64,000 nucleotides of DNA, taken from Pseudomonas hunanensis (lineage in GTDB: Bacteria > Pseudomonadota > Gammaproteobacteria > Pseudomonadales > Pseudomonadaceae). Shown in pieces: positions 35,417-44,496 of this stretch (the stretch's first letter is position 1; each line of letters opens with the position of its first letter). The notes under the pieces were generated by a model. It was given only the letters and a program-made list of their open reading frames with translations, was not told where the DNA came from and did no database searches. The translations under genes and the position numbers were made by a program. The DNA is taken from the NCBI RefSeq assembly GCF_013393325.1, contig NZ_QJRC01000098.1:1-64000 (forward strand). Reading direction: 5' to 3'.

Positions 35417-37993
35417 ATGCCCCGCGTTACCTTGCTGCACCCAAAATTCCAGCCTAGCGCCCTGGCGCTGGCCATCCTGGCCACCAGCACACCCATGGCC
35501 TTCGCCGAAGACACCCAACTGCAAACCGTCACCGTGCAGGCCGAACAAACCGACGACGACGCCCTGCCCACCCGTCCGCCCGCTTCGATCTATGGCGGCC
35601 TGGAAGCCAAGGTGCTGGACACCCCGCGCTCAGTCACCCAGATCAACGCCGAACAACTGGCCAACGACCCGATCCGCAGCTCCGACGACCTGGTCAAATA
35701 CGCCCCCGGCATCACCCGCGGCGGTGGCCAGAACGCCGGTATCGCCCCGCAGATGCGCGGGCAGAACACCGAGGTGTTCCAGGACGGCCAGCGCGCCTAC
35801 GGTGTACGTCACCCGGCCAATTTCAACGCCTACGAAGGCGCCGACATCGTCGCCGGCCCATCGTCGGTCACCTACGGCTCGGTCAGCGGCAGTGGCGGCT
35901 ACGTCAATTACCTGAGCAAGAAGCCCGATTTCAACCGCTTTCGTACCAAGCTCAGCGGTGAGATCGGCAGCTGGATCCCCGATGGCGAGTCCCGCGATGC
36001 CACCAAGTTCAGCATCGACAACACCGGCCCGCTGAGCGACAACCTGGCCTACCGGGTAAGCATTACCCGCCAGCGTCAGGAAGACTTCTACGACAACGTC
36101 GAGAACAACTTCGACGCTTTCTACGGCGCCCTCGCCTGGCGCAATGACAACCTGCGGGTGGACTGGAACGCCGCCTACGACGACTACTACGACTACAACA
36201 TCACCCACGGCTGGAACCGCGCCAGCCAGGGCCTGGTCGACCACGGCAAGTACTACGCCGGCCGCGCCACGCCGATCATTCAGAATGGCAATACCTTGTG
36301 GTCGCCGGTGCTGTCCTCTGGCGCCGCCGATGCCCAAGTCCTCGGTTGGGTACAACGCCAGCGCAATGCCCAGGGCCAGTACGCGGTGGTCAACGGCAGT
36401 TTCCAGGGCGCCTCGCCCAACACCCAGGCCAACCCCGGCAGCCTGCGTGGTTGGGTCTACGACCCCTCGCTTGCAGGTAACGGCCTGACTTCGCTGTCAT
36501 CGCAGACCGGCCAGCGCGCGCAAGACGAAAACCGCTCGCGGCGCTTCACCACGCAACTGCGCGTCGAAGGCGACCTGACCTCGTCGATCACCCTGGCCAA
36601 CAGCACCTTCTACCAACACTCCACCGACACCACCGACGCCGTGGGCGCGTTCCAGGTGCAGGGCAAGGACGACATCTTCGACAACCGCTTCGAGTTCCGC
36701 GCGCGCGGCCAGTGGCAGTTGGGCGACCTGACCCTGATCGACGACAGCAACACCGGGCTGATCTATCGGCGCGAGCGCAACGAGTCAATCGCCGCCAACA
36801 ACAGCTTCGGCAGTACCATCAACGCGTATGACCTGACCCTCGACCCGACCTTGAAGAACCCCGGCGACCTGCTCGGCCTGAGCGGCCGCAACCCAGCTGG
36901 CGGCAACGCTGCCTGGATCGGCCAACCCGGTGTGCCGCAATTCTCCAGCTATTACGGCTGGCTCAACCTGCCCGCCATGTACCCGGCAGGGCACGGCCTG
37001 TATGCCGAATCGGTAGCGCCGTACACCGCAGACAGCACCTGGACCACCAAGACCCTGTTCAGCCAGCACAACCTGCGCCTGGGCGAGCGTGTAGGCCTGA
37101 ACGTCGGCGCCAGCCGCAGCTGGATAGACGCACGCATCGAAAACCCATTCGTGCTGCCCGGCGGCAACCCGCGCAAGGACGCGAACAACTACCGGTTGTT
37201 TTCGGTGCAGGTCAGCCCCTACTTCAAACCCACGGACAACAGCACACTGTATTACACCTTCGATCGCTCGCTGGCGGTGAACACCGGCTTCTTCACCAAC
37301 GGCCTGGGCTGGGGCAGTGGCAGCGGGGCCAACCAGCTCAACCCGCTGGCCTTCGAGAGCCTGAGCGTGTTGCATGAGGTGGGCTTGAAGGTGGAGGCAG
37401 TGCCCGACCAGCTGTTCCTGACCCTGGCGGCCTACCGGCAAGCCCGCGACCAGTCGCCGGACAGCAACAACAACATTGCCCGGCTGATCGTCAAAGGCTG
37501 GGAAGCAACCCTGCGCTACCAGGACCAGCACCTGCGCGGCGGCCTCAACCTCAGCCGCATCAGTGCCTACAACGAGTTCACCAGCCAAGCGGGGTTTGCC
37601 TCGGCGGGGTTCATCCCCGACAACGGCACCGTATTCGGCGACAACAACAGCCTCAACCAGCGCCCGTCCGGCAAGTTCGATGCCGTGCAGATCCCCGAAT
37701 ACAACGCCGGCGGCTATGTCGACTACCGCTTCGATTCGGGGTTTGGCGTCGAGCTTTCCGGCTGGTGGACCAGCAGTTGGTACCTGAACCTGAGCAAGAC
37801 GGTGAAAGTGCCGGACGAATACAACCTCGACCTTGCCGTGTACTACCGCCAGCCCCAGTGGGGCGTAACGGTGCGCATGCTCAACGTCACCGACGAGCTG
37901 AATTTCGTCAGTGGCCTGGCAGGTTCCACCAACACTTTCCTGCAACCGATGCCGGGCCGCACGCTGCTGGCCCAGGTCGATTACCAGTTCTGA
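35417..37993 (+). CDS. TonB-dependent receptor in the sulfur island
   Basis: An 858-residue outer-membrane receptor without an STN domain. The ATG at 35417 starts a signal peptide (ALALAILATSTPMAFAED). The plug has DTPRSVTQINAEQLANDPI and VAGPSSVTYGSVSGSGGYVN, and the barrel ends VDYQF. It resembles siderophore-type receptors but contains just 6 Met and no Cys, against 9-13 Met in the iron receptors of this window. Placed between sulfur-scavenging genes and 27 bases before an LLM monooxygenase, it more likely takes up a bulky sulfur compound than iron. Confidence 0.85.
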   Translation: MPRVTLLHPKFQPSALALAILATSTPMAFAEDTQLQTVTVQAEQTDDDALPTRPPASIYGGLEAKVLDTPRSVTQINAEQLANDPIRSSDDLVKYAPGITRGGGQNAGIAPQMRGQNTEVFQDGQRAYGVRHPANFNAYEGADIVAGPSSVTYGSVSGSGGYVNYLSKKPDFNRFRTKLSGEIGSWIPDGESRDATKFSIDNTGPLSDNLAYRVSITRQRQEDFYDNVENNFDAFYGALAWRNDNLRVDWNAAYDDYYDYNITHGWNRASQGLVDHGKYYAGRATPIIQNGNTLWSPVLSSGAADAQVLGWVQRQRNAQGQYAVVNGSFQGASPNTQANPGSLRGWVYDPSLAGNGLTSLSSQTGQRAQDENRSRRFTTQLRVEGDLTSSITLANSTFYQHSTDTTDAVGAFQVQGKDDIFDNRFEFRARGQWQLGDLTLIDDSNTGLIYRRERNESIAANNSFGSTINAYDLTLDPTLKNPGDLLGLSGRNPAGGNAAWIGQPGVPQFSSYYGWLNLPAMYPAGHGLYAESVAPYTADSTWTTKTLFSQHNLRLGERVGLNVGASRSWIDARIENPFVLPGGNPRKDANNYRLFSVQVSPYFKPTDNSTLYYTFDRSLAVNTGFFTNGLGWGSGSGANQLNPLAFESLSVLHEVGLKVEAVPDQLFLTLAAYRQARDQSPDSNNNIARLIVKGWEATLRYQDQHLRGGLNLSRISAYNEFTSQAGFASAGFIPDNGTVFGDNNSLNQRPSGKFDAVQIPEYNAGGYVDYRFDSGFGVELSGWWTSSWYLNLSKTVKVPDEYNLDLAVYYRQPQWGVTVRMLNVTDELNFVSGLAGSTNTFLQPMPGRTLLAQVDYQF

Positions 37994-38020
37994 TCACCCT
38001 CAACCTGAAAGGCCTCAGCC

Positions 38021-39109
38021 ATGTCCATTGAATTCGTCGGCATGATCTTCCCCCGCCAGTGGTCCGAGACCCGTGGCGTGCGCACAGCGGACTTCGACCT
38101 GCCGTTCATTCGTCACCACGCCCGCGCCCATGAGCATGCCGGGTTCGACCGGGTGCTGATCGCCAGCGGCCCAGGCAGCGCCGACAGCCTGCAGATTGCC
38201 GCCTATGCGGCCGCGCACACCGAACGCCTGGGTTTCATGATCGCCCACCGCCCGGCCCTGACAGCGCCAACGGTGGCCGCACGGGCATTCGCCACCCTCG
38301 ACCATACCACCGGCGGCGGGCGCATCCGCCTGCACGCAATTACCGGTATTACCGCCGAGCCGCAAGAAGGTGACACCCTGCTGGACAAGACCGAGCGCTA
38401 CCGGCGTGCCGACGAGTACCTCGAGATTGTCCGCCGCACCTGGACCGCCGAGGAACCGTTCGACTTCGAGGGCCGCTACTTCAACATCAAAGGTGCTTTT
38501 TCACCGGTCAAACCGTTGCAGCAGCCGCATATCCCGATTTCCTTCGGTGGCTCGTCCGATATCGCCTACCAGATCGCCGTCAAGCATGCGGATTTGTATG
38601 CCCTGTGGGGTGAGCCGCTGAGCGGTGTTGCCGAGCAGATCGGCAAACTCAAGGCGGCCGCGGCCGCCGCAGGCGTAGCCGCACCCAGGGTTAGTCTGTC
38701 GGTGCGGCTGATTTTGGCTGCCACCGAAGAACAGGCCTGGCAGCGCGCCGAACAGATCCTCGCGCAGATCAAAGCCAACCCGCAGTTTGCGGCAGACAGC
38801 CCGTGGCAGAAGCGCATCAAAGGCACCGGTTCCGAGCGCCTGCTCGCTGCCGCCGCCCGCGCCGACCGGCATGATCGGGCGTTGTGGATGCCGACGGCGA
38901 CCGCAGTGGGTGCCTATGGCGATACCACTGCGCTGGTGGGCACGCCGGAAACGGTGGCCCAGGCGTTGCTCGATTATGTCGACCTAGGGGTGACCACTTT
39001 TCTCAACCGCGGTTATGACCCGCTGTATGACACGGTGGATTACGGGCGCTGGGTGATTCCGGCGGTGCGCGAGGAAGTGCGGCGGCGGCAGGCGCGGTTT
39101 GTGGGGTGA
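38021..39109 (+). CDS. SsuD/LLM-class flavin monooxygenase
   Basis: A 362-residue luciferase-fold enzyme (MSIEFVGMIFPRQWSETRG, HAGFDRVLIASGPGSADSLQ, GGGRIRLHAITGITAEPQEG, PHIPISFGGSSDIAYQ). It has the LLM TIM-barrel core and a C-terminal helix region. It is not SfnG: the SfnG N-terminus is not matched. It contains 4 Met and no Cys. It follows the receptor gene in the same direction and ends at a strong inverted repeat shared with the convergent ABC operon. Confidence 0.85.
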   Translation: MSIEFVGMIFPRQWSETRGVRTADFDLPFIRHHARAHEHAGFDRVLIASGPGSADSLQIAAYAAAHTERLGFMIAHRPALTAPTVAARAFATLDHTTGGGRIRLHAITGITAEPQEGDTLLDKTERYRRADEYLEIVRRTWTAEEPFDFEGRYFNIKGAFSPVKPLQQPHIPISFGGSSDIAYQIAVKHADLYALWGEPLSGVAEQIGKLKAAAAAAGVAAPRVSLSVRLILAATEEQAWQRAEQILAQIKANPQFAADSPWQKRIKGTGSERLLAAAARADRHDRALWMPTATAVGAYGDTTALVGTPETVAQALLDYVDLGVTTFLNRGYDPLYDTVDYGRWVIPAVREEVRRRQARFVG

Positions 39110-39129
39110 GGATGGGGTGTATGGGTTGG

Positions 39130-39261
39130 GGTTGCGTGTTGGCTTCTGGGTTCATGGCTTGGGGTATGCAGCACCTGTGAGATCGAGCGCCGCCCGCGCG
39201 GCGCTCGATCTCACAGGCACCAAACACCCCAAGCCATGAACCTAGAAGCCAACACGCAACC
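39130..39261. terminator. Long two-level inverted repeat between convergent operons
   Basis: The inner stem is a perfect 20-base pair of arms (39174-39193 and 39198-39217) around GATCGAGCGCCGC. The outer arms (39130-39164 and 39227-39261, 35 bases) match with one mismatch. The right outer arm encodes the last residues and stop of the leftward ATPase gene. It probably acts as a bidirectional terminator, and the left outer arm is an inverted copy of the ATPase gene end. Confidence 0.75.
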
Positions 39262-41026
39262 GAGGCGAATGCTCCACCAGCGTCCGGGTATACGCATCAA
39301 CCGGCCTCCCAAGCACCTGCTCGGCACTCCCCTGCTCCACCACCCGCCCCTGTCGCAACACCAGCACCCGGTCGGCAATCGCCCGCACCACCCCAAGGTC
39401 ATGTGTGACGAACAACAAGGTCAGCCCCTCCCCCTGCAAACGCTGTAGCAAGGCCAGAATCGACGCCTGCACCGACACATCCAGCGCCGAGGTAATCTCG
39501 TCACAAACCAGCAGCCTTGGCTCGCAGATCAACGCTCGGGCAATCGCCACACGTTGCCGTTCACCACCAGACAAGCTATGCGGGTACAAATCCGCCACCC
39601 GAGCCGGCAACGACACCCGTTCCAACACCGCCTCGACCCGACGCCGCGCCTCACCACCACGCACACCGAAAAAGTGCGCCAACGGCGCGCTGAGCGTTTG
39701 CCCGACCGTCTGCCTTGGGTTCAAGGCCCGATAAGGATTCTGGAACACATACTGAATCTGGTGACGCAAACGGGCATCACGCTCGCGTGCGGCAAACGCC
39801 AAAGGCTCGCCGGCGTAACGCATTTGCCCCTGAACGTTCTCGCCCAGCCCGGCAATGGCCCTGGCCAGGCTGGTCTTGCCCGAACCCGATTCGCCCACCA
39901 GCGCCAGGCACTCCCCTTGCCCCACACGCAATGAAACATCGAACAGCACCTGGCGATCGTAAGCGACATCCAGCTCCCGAACCTCTAGCAACACGGCTTC
40001 GTTCGGCACCGATTCAACCTCGACAGCCGCCCCCGCAAGGGGCAGCGGTTCTTGGTGCGGCACCAGGCAGGCGACCTGATGCTTGCCGTCGAGCGTCAGC
40101 AACGACGGTTCGATCACCGAACACTCGGCACGATGCCGGTCGCAGCGCGGCGCAAACGCACAGCCATGCGGGCGCTGCCCGGGTGCCGGCGCATGCCCGG
40201 CAATCGCCTGCAGCGGCTGACGCCGGGCAACGTCGGGGATAGCCGCGAGCAAGGCACGGGTGTAAGGGTGCGCAGGGTTGCAGAACAGCGCCTCGCGCCC
40301 GGCCACCTCCACCAGCCTCCCGGCGTACATCACCATGACCCGGTCCACCAGCTCACGCACCACGGCCAGGTCGTGGGTGACGTAAAGCGCCGCCACACCG
40401 TGTTCACGGCACAGGCGCTTGAGGGTCTGCAACACATGGGCCTGGGTGGTGACGTCCAGTGCGGTAGTAGGCTCGTCGAGCACGATCAACCGGGGCCGCA
40501 GGACGAACGCCAGCGCCAGCATCACCCGCTGTTGCTGCCCGCCAGACAGTTGGTGCGGGAAGCGCCGCAGGAAGGCGTCGTCATCGGGCAGGCCCACCTC
40601 CACCAGGGTTTCTCCGATGCGCTGACGCACAGCGTCGCGCGACAGCTTGGGCTGGTGCGCCAGCAGCGTTTCACGCAGCAAGGCCCCCAGGCGCAACGCC
40701 GGGTTCAGCGCCGTGGCTGGGTCCTGGGCCACGTAGCCGACCAGCCCGCCACGGGCCAGGCGCAAGGCTTCGCCTTCGAGTGCCAGCACCGACTGCCCTG
40801 CCACCACCACCTGCCCGCCAACAATGCGCGCGCCCTGCCGGGCATGCTGCAACAATGCCGTGGCCAAGGTGGTCTTGCCTGAGCCGGACTCGCCGACCAG
40901 GCCGACAATCTCCCCTGCCGCCAGGCTGAAGGAAACCTCGGCCAACACCTCGACCTGCCCAGCCAGTTCCACCCGCAGCTCGCTGACTTGCAACACGTCG
41001 CTGTCGACCTTCAAAGGCGCATTCAT
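39242..41026 (-). CDS. Tandem ABC ATPase (DppD-DppF fusion) of a dipeptide-type importer
   Basis: A 594-residue protein with two full nucleotide-binding domains. The first has Walker A GESGSGKTT, signature LSGGQQQRVMLAL and Walker B LIVLDEPTTALD. The second has GESGSGKTS, LSGGERQRVAIAR and LLVCDEITSALD. Each is followed by an oligopeptide-type region, and the first has the Cys/His-containing CAFAPRCDRHRAEC. Such fusions are seen in GsiA/YejF-type importers. It overlaps the permease gene by four bases. Confidence 0.93.
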   Translation of the reverse strand: MNAPLKVDSDVLQVSELRVELAGQVEVLAEVSFSLAAGEIVGLVGESGSGKTTLATALLQHARQGARIVGGQVVVAGQSVLALEGEALRLARGGLVGYVAQDPATALNPALRLGALLRETLLAHQPKLSRDAVRQRIGETLVEVGLPDDDAFLRRFPHQLSGGQQQRVMLALAFVLRPRLIVLDEPTTALDVTTQAHVLQTLKRLCREHGVAALYVTHDLAVVRELVDRVMVMYAGRLVEVAGREALFCNPAHPYTRALLAAIPDVARRQPLQAIAGHAPAPGQRPHGCAFAPRCDRHRAECSVIEPSLLTLDGKHQVACLVPHQEPLPLAGAAVEVESVPNEAVLLEVRELDVAYDRQVLFDVSLRVGQGECLALVGESGSGKTSLARAIAGLGENVQGQMRYAGEPLAFAARERDARLRHQIQYVFQNPYRALNPRQTVGQTLSAPLAHFFGVRGGEARRRVEAVLERVSLPARVADLYPHSLSGGERQRVAIARALICEPRLLVCDEITSALDVSVQASILALLQRLQGEGLTLLFVTHDLGVVRAIADRVLVLRQGRVVEQGSAEQVLGRPVDAYTRTLVEHSPRLRVGF

Positions 41027-41850
41027 GACTGTTTCTCCCCGACCCGTGCGCTGACCCGGCCAATGCCCTCGGCGAGGATATTGGTGCCATAGGCAAACAC
41101 GCCGATCAGTAACGCCGGAGCCAGCACGGCCCACGGCTGCACCAGCAAGCCGGCCTGGTTTTCATTGATCATCAGCCCCCAGTCGGCAGCAGGCGGTGCC
41201 ACCCCGTAGCCCAGAAAACTCAAGCCCGACAGCATGCCCACCGCCCAGGTCAGCATGTTGCCGAAGTGCACCAGCAGGGGCGTAAGAATATTCGGCAGGA
41301 TTTCCAGAAAGAGGATGCGCCAACGCGGGTAACCCATCATCTGCGCAGCCTCGACAAACTCCTGCCCGGCTACCGCCACCGCGCTGCCGCGCGCCAGGCG
41401 GATGACGCCTGGGGTGAAGGCAATGGCTACGGTCAACACGATCAGCCACGGCGCCCTGCCGAGCATGGACACGATCAGCAGCACCAGGATCAGGTCGGGA
41501 AACGCCAGCGACACATCCGCCGCCCAACTGATCGCCTGGTCCAGGCGCCGGCGCGAGAACCCGGCCAGCAAGCCCAGGCTGCCACCGACCAGCAATGCCA
41601 AGGTGGCTGCGGCAACCGACATCCACAGTACCGATAACCCGCCACTGAGCAGCCTCGATAACAGGTCATGGCCAAGAAAATCATGCCCCAGCGGCGCTCC
41701 GGCGGCCGGCGGGCCGTACACCGGCCCCACCATCGCCGTGGGAGCATGCGGCGCCAGCCAGGGGCCGAACGCGGCCAACAGCGCCACCAACAAGGTGATC
41801 ACGGCGCCACGCCGTACCTGCGGGTCGGCCAGCCAACGGGATTCAGTCAT
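41023..41850 (-). CDS. ABC permease, DppC/GsiD type
   Basis: A 275-residue inner-membrane permease with about six membrane helices. The N-terminal cytoplasmic start (MTESRWLADPQVRRGAVI), the extracytoplasmic HDFLGHDLLSRLLSGG and the EAA loop EFVEAAQMMGYPRWRILFLE fit the DppC side. It overlaps both neighbours and pairs with the permease encoded at 41843-42919. Confidence 0.92.
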   Translation of the reverse strand: MTESRWLADPQVRRGAVITLLVALLAAFGPWLAPHAPTAMVGPVYGPPAAGAPLGHDFLGHDLLSRLLSGGLSVLWMSVAAATLALLVGGSLGLLAGFSRRRLDQAISWAADVSLAFPDLILVLLIVSMLGRAPWLIVLTVAIAFTPGVIRLARGSAVAVAGQEFVEAAQMMGYPRWRILFLEILPNILTPLLVHFGNMLTWAVGMLSGLSFLGYGVAPPAADWGLMINENQAGLLVQPWAVLAPALLIGVFAYGTNILAEGIGRVSARVGEKQS

Positions 41851-42919
41851 GGGTCGCCTCCTGGGCAGGGGTGCTGCGCGCGCGTCGCCACCACGGGCGG
41901 ATACCGCGGCGGATACGGCGGATCATCCGCACCCGGCGCGCGGTACGCAGCTTGGGGGTAAGCAATACGGTCAACAGATCGGCCAGCAGGTTGATCAGCA
42001 CCACCGCCAGGGTGATGACCAGCACCACGCCCTGGATCATCGGCAGGTCGCGCATCTGGATCGCTGCGTTCAACGCCGTACCTATACCTGGGTAACTGAA
42101 GATCACCTCTGCCAGCAGGGCGCCGCCGACCAGCGTGCGCAGGGTCAGCGCCACGCCCTGGATCGCCGGGGTCAGGGCATTGGGCAACGTGTGCCGCCAG
42201 ACGATGCGCCGCTCGGGGATGCCGCGCAGACGGGCGGCGATCACGTACTCGGACTCCAGCGCCTCGATCATCGAGGCACGCACCATGCGCGTCAGGTACG
42301 GCAGTGCCGACAAGCTCAGGGCCACTACCGGCAGCACCAACGATTGCCATTGCCGCCACAACGGCAACTGCGGGTCAAGGATCGACACCGCCGGCAGCCA
42401 GCCCATGCCCGGCATGGAAAACACCAGCACCAGGCCGATGGCCAGCAAAAAGCCCGGCGTGGCCTTGAGCAGAATCAACGCCGACAACCCCCAGCGGTCC
42501 AGCCGGCTATCGCGGCGCAGGGCCAGGCTCACGCCCAGCAGCAGCGCCATCGGCACCACCAGCGCCAGCACCCCGGCCAACAAGGCCAGGGTATGGCCCA
42601 ACCGGCCAAACAGCAGCTGCGCCACGGGTACCTGGGAGTCCAGCGAAATGCCCAGATCGCCGCCCAATGCGGCGCCCAGCCAGCGCAGGTACTGCACCAG
42701 GATCGGCTGGTCGAGGCCCAGTTGGCGTTGCAGGGTGAGGATACTGTCCAGCGGCGCATCCGGGCCAAGAATCACCCGCGCCGGGTCCGAGGGCAGCGCC
42801 TGGGTGGCGACGAACACCACCAGGGTGATCACCCACGCGGTGAGCAGGCCATAGCCCAGTCGGCCGATGAACCAGGCCAGCCATGCCGGTGTGCGGGGCG
42901 TGTGTCGTGTATCAGGCAT
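41843..42919 (-). CDS. ABC permease, DppB/GsiC type
   Basis: A 358-residue permease. The first helix (GYGLLTAWVITLVVFVATQA) is followed by the DppB pattern DPARVILG and LGLDQPILVQYLRWLGAAL; the EAA loop is SEYVIAARLRGIPERRIVWR. It overlaps the next gene by eight bases and the binding-protein gene by eight bases, so all four transporter genes form one unit. Confidence 0.92.
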   Translation of the reverse strand: MPDTRHTPRTPAWLAWFIGRLGYGLLTAWVITLVVFVATQALPSDPARVILGPDAPLDSILTLQRQLGLDQPILVQYLRWLGAALGGDLGISLDSQVPVAQLLFGRLGHTLALLAGVLALVVPMALLLGVSLALRRDSRLDRWGLSALILLKATPGFLLAIGLVLVFSMPGMGWLPAVSILDPQLPLWRQWQSLVLPVVALSLSALPYLTRMVRASMIEALESEYVIAARLRGIPERRIVWRHTLPNALTPAIQGVALTLRTLVGGALLAEVIFSYPGIGTALNAAIQMRDLPMIQGVVLVITLAVVLINLLADLLTVLLTPKLRTARRVRMIRRIRRGIRPWWRRARSTPAQEATHD

Positions 42920-44486
42920 TGGGGTTCAACCAGAGCTCGTCAAAACGCCAGGAGGCGAAGGTGGTCTGTTCCGGGGTGAGCCCGCCCACCTTGGCCGACG
43001 CGGCATCGAGCACGTCGGAAAAGCCCCAGACCAGCAACCCACCACGTTCGTGCTGGATGGTTTGGGCTTCATGCACCAAGGCCTTGCGCAATGCCAAGTC
43101 AGGCTGGGCAAGGGCTTGCTGGAACAGGTCGGTAAAGCGCGGGTCGTGGAAATTGCTGCGGTTGTAGATGGCCTGCGGTGCATCGTTGTGCAACGCCGAG
43201 GCGAGAAAGCCGCGCGCCGGAGTCGAGCCCGGCGACAGCTGCCATTGCTCACGCTGCGGGCCATTGAAGACGGACCCATCCACCTGATTGACCTTCACCT
43301 GCACCCCGGCTTTCAAAGCCTGCTGAGCGAACACCAGCGCGGCGTTGACACCGGCCCCCGGCGTGGTTGTCAGTTCGACACGCAAATCGCTCTGCCCGGC
43401 CTGACGCAGCAGCGAACGGGCCTGGTCCAGGTCGTAGGGGCGCTGGGCGATGGCATGGTTGAAGGTGGGGTCATGGGGCGAATACAGGTCATTGGCCACC
43501 CGCCCAAAACCATTCAGGCCACGCGCCACCAACTCCTGGCGGTCGGCCAGCAGGCGGAACGCCTGGCGCACCCGCACATCCTGAAACGGCGCCTTGGCCA
43601 TGTTCAGGTTGAAGCCGGTGAACGAGGTGGTCGGCGAGGCATACAGCCGCAGCCGTGGGTCGGCCTTGAGCAACGCACTGTGCTCGGCCTGTACACCACT
43701 GGCCACGTCGATCTGCCCGGCACGCAGCGCTGCGGCCCGCGAGACCTGGTCCTTGAATTCGATGATTTCCAGCTCATCCGCATAGGGACGGTTGGGCTTG
43801 TAGTAGTTTTCGAAGCGGGTGTAGAGCGAGCGTTGGCCGGGGATGAAGCTTTTCAGCCGGTACGGGCCGGCACCGACCGGGTTGGTCACCGGGTGGTAGT
43901 CAGTGGGCACGATGCCGCCGAAGCTGATCAAGGTTTCGTCCAGGGGGTAGAAGCTTTGCCCCTGCTTGAAGCGAATTTCGAGGGTGCGCGCGTCCAGCTT
44001 GCGCAAGGCCTGCCGATCGATGGCGCCGACCAGCCCGGCAAATGGCGAGGCCAGTTGCGGGTCGGTCAGGCGCAGGATCGAGAACAGCATGTCATCGGCG
44101 GTGATACTTTTGCCGTGGTGAAATTCCAGCCCAGGCTTCAGCCGGATGGTCCAGGCACTGGCATCGGCGTTCGGCTCGGCGAACTCGGCCAGTGCCAGGC
44201 GCGTGCTGACATCGGCATTCCATTCCCAGCACTTGGCGTACAACGCCCAGCCGCGGATGATGCCGCCACCCACCGGTTTGTGCGCATCGAGGTTACCGGC
44301 CTGGTCACCGTCGATAATGCCCACCCGCAGTCGCCCGCCACGCACCGGCGTGCCCGTCGGCACCGCGCTGGCGGTTGCTGGCGCGCCGCTGTCGCAGCCG
44401 CTGAGCAACCCGCCGCCAAGCAGCAGGCTGCCGCCAACGGCCAGGCTGTTGCCGAGAAACACCCGGCGCGAAAACAGCTCGCTCAT
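42912..44486 (-). CDS. ABC substrate-binding lipoprotein, peptide/nickel (family 5) type
   Basis: A 524-residue binding protein. It starts at 44486 with a twin-arginine motif (FSRRVFLG) and lipobox (LLSGC), so it is probably a Tat-exported lipoprotein. The family-5 body (WTIRLKPGLEFHHGKSI, VGAGPYRLKSFIPGQRSLYT) is closely similar to that of the protein at 33636-35189. It lies at the head of the dipeptide-type transporter genes and ten bases after an SsuD-like gene, which argues that its ligand is an organosulfur compound rather than a peptide. Confidence 0.9.
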   Translation of the reverse strand: MSELFSRRVFLGNSLAVGGSLLLGGGLLSGCDSGAPATASAVPTGTPVRGGRLRVGIIDGDQAGNLDAHKPVGGGIIRGWALYAKCWEWNADVSTRLALAEFAEPNADASAWTIRLKPGLEFHHGKSITADDMLFSILRLTDPQLASPFAGLVGAIDRQALRKLDARTLEIRFKQGQSFYPLDETLISFGGIVPTDYHPVTNPVGAGPYRLKSFIPGQRSLYTRFENYYKPNRPYADELEIIEFKDQVSRAAALRAGQIDVASGVQAEHSALLKADPRLRLYASPTTSFTGFNLNMAKAPFQDVRVRQAFRLLADRQELVARGLNGFGRVANDLYSPHDPTFNHAIAQRPYDLDQARSLLRQAGQSDLRVELTTTPGAGVNAALVFAQQALKAGVQVKVNQVDGSVFNGPQREQWQLSPGSTPARGFLASALHNDAPQAIYNRSNFHDPRFTDLFQQALAQPDLALRKALVHEAQTIQHERGGLLVWGFSDVLDAASAKVGGLTPEQTTFASWRFDELWLNPNA

Positions 44487-44496
44487 CACCCTCTCC

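Noticed and set aside
35417-37993. The receptor at 35417 as a siderophore receptor.
   Set aside because: It has no STN domain, no sigma/FecR partners and no visible Fur box, has low Met and no Cys, and lies between sulfur genes, so an iron role is not supported, though it cannot be excluded.
38021-39109. Naming this monooxygenase SfnG because an SfnR-like regulator is in the window.
   Set aside because: The N-terminus and core do not look like SfnG; it is only assignable to the SsuD/LLM class.
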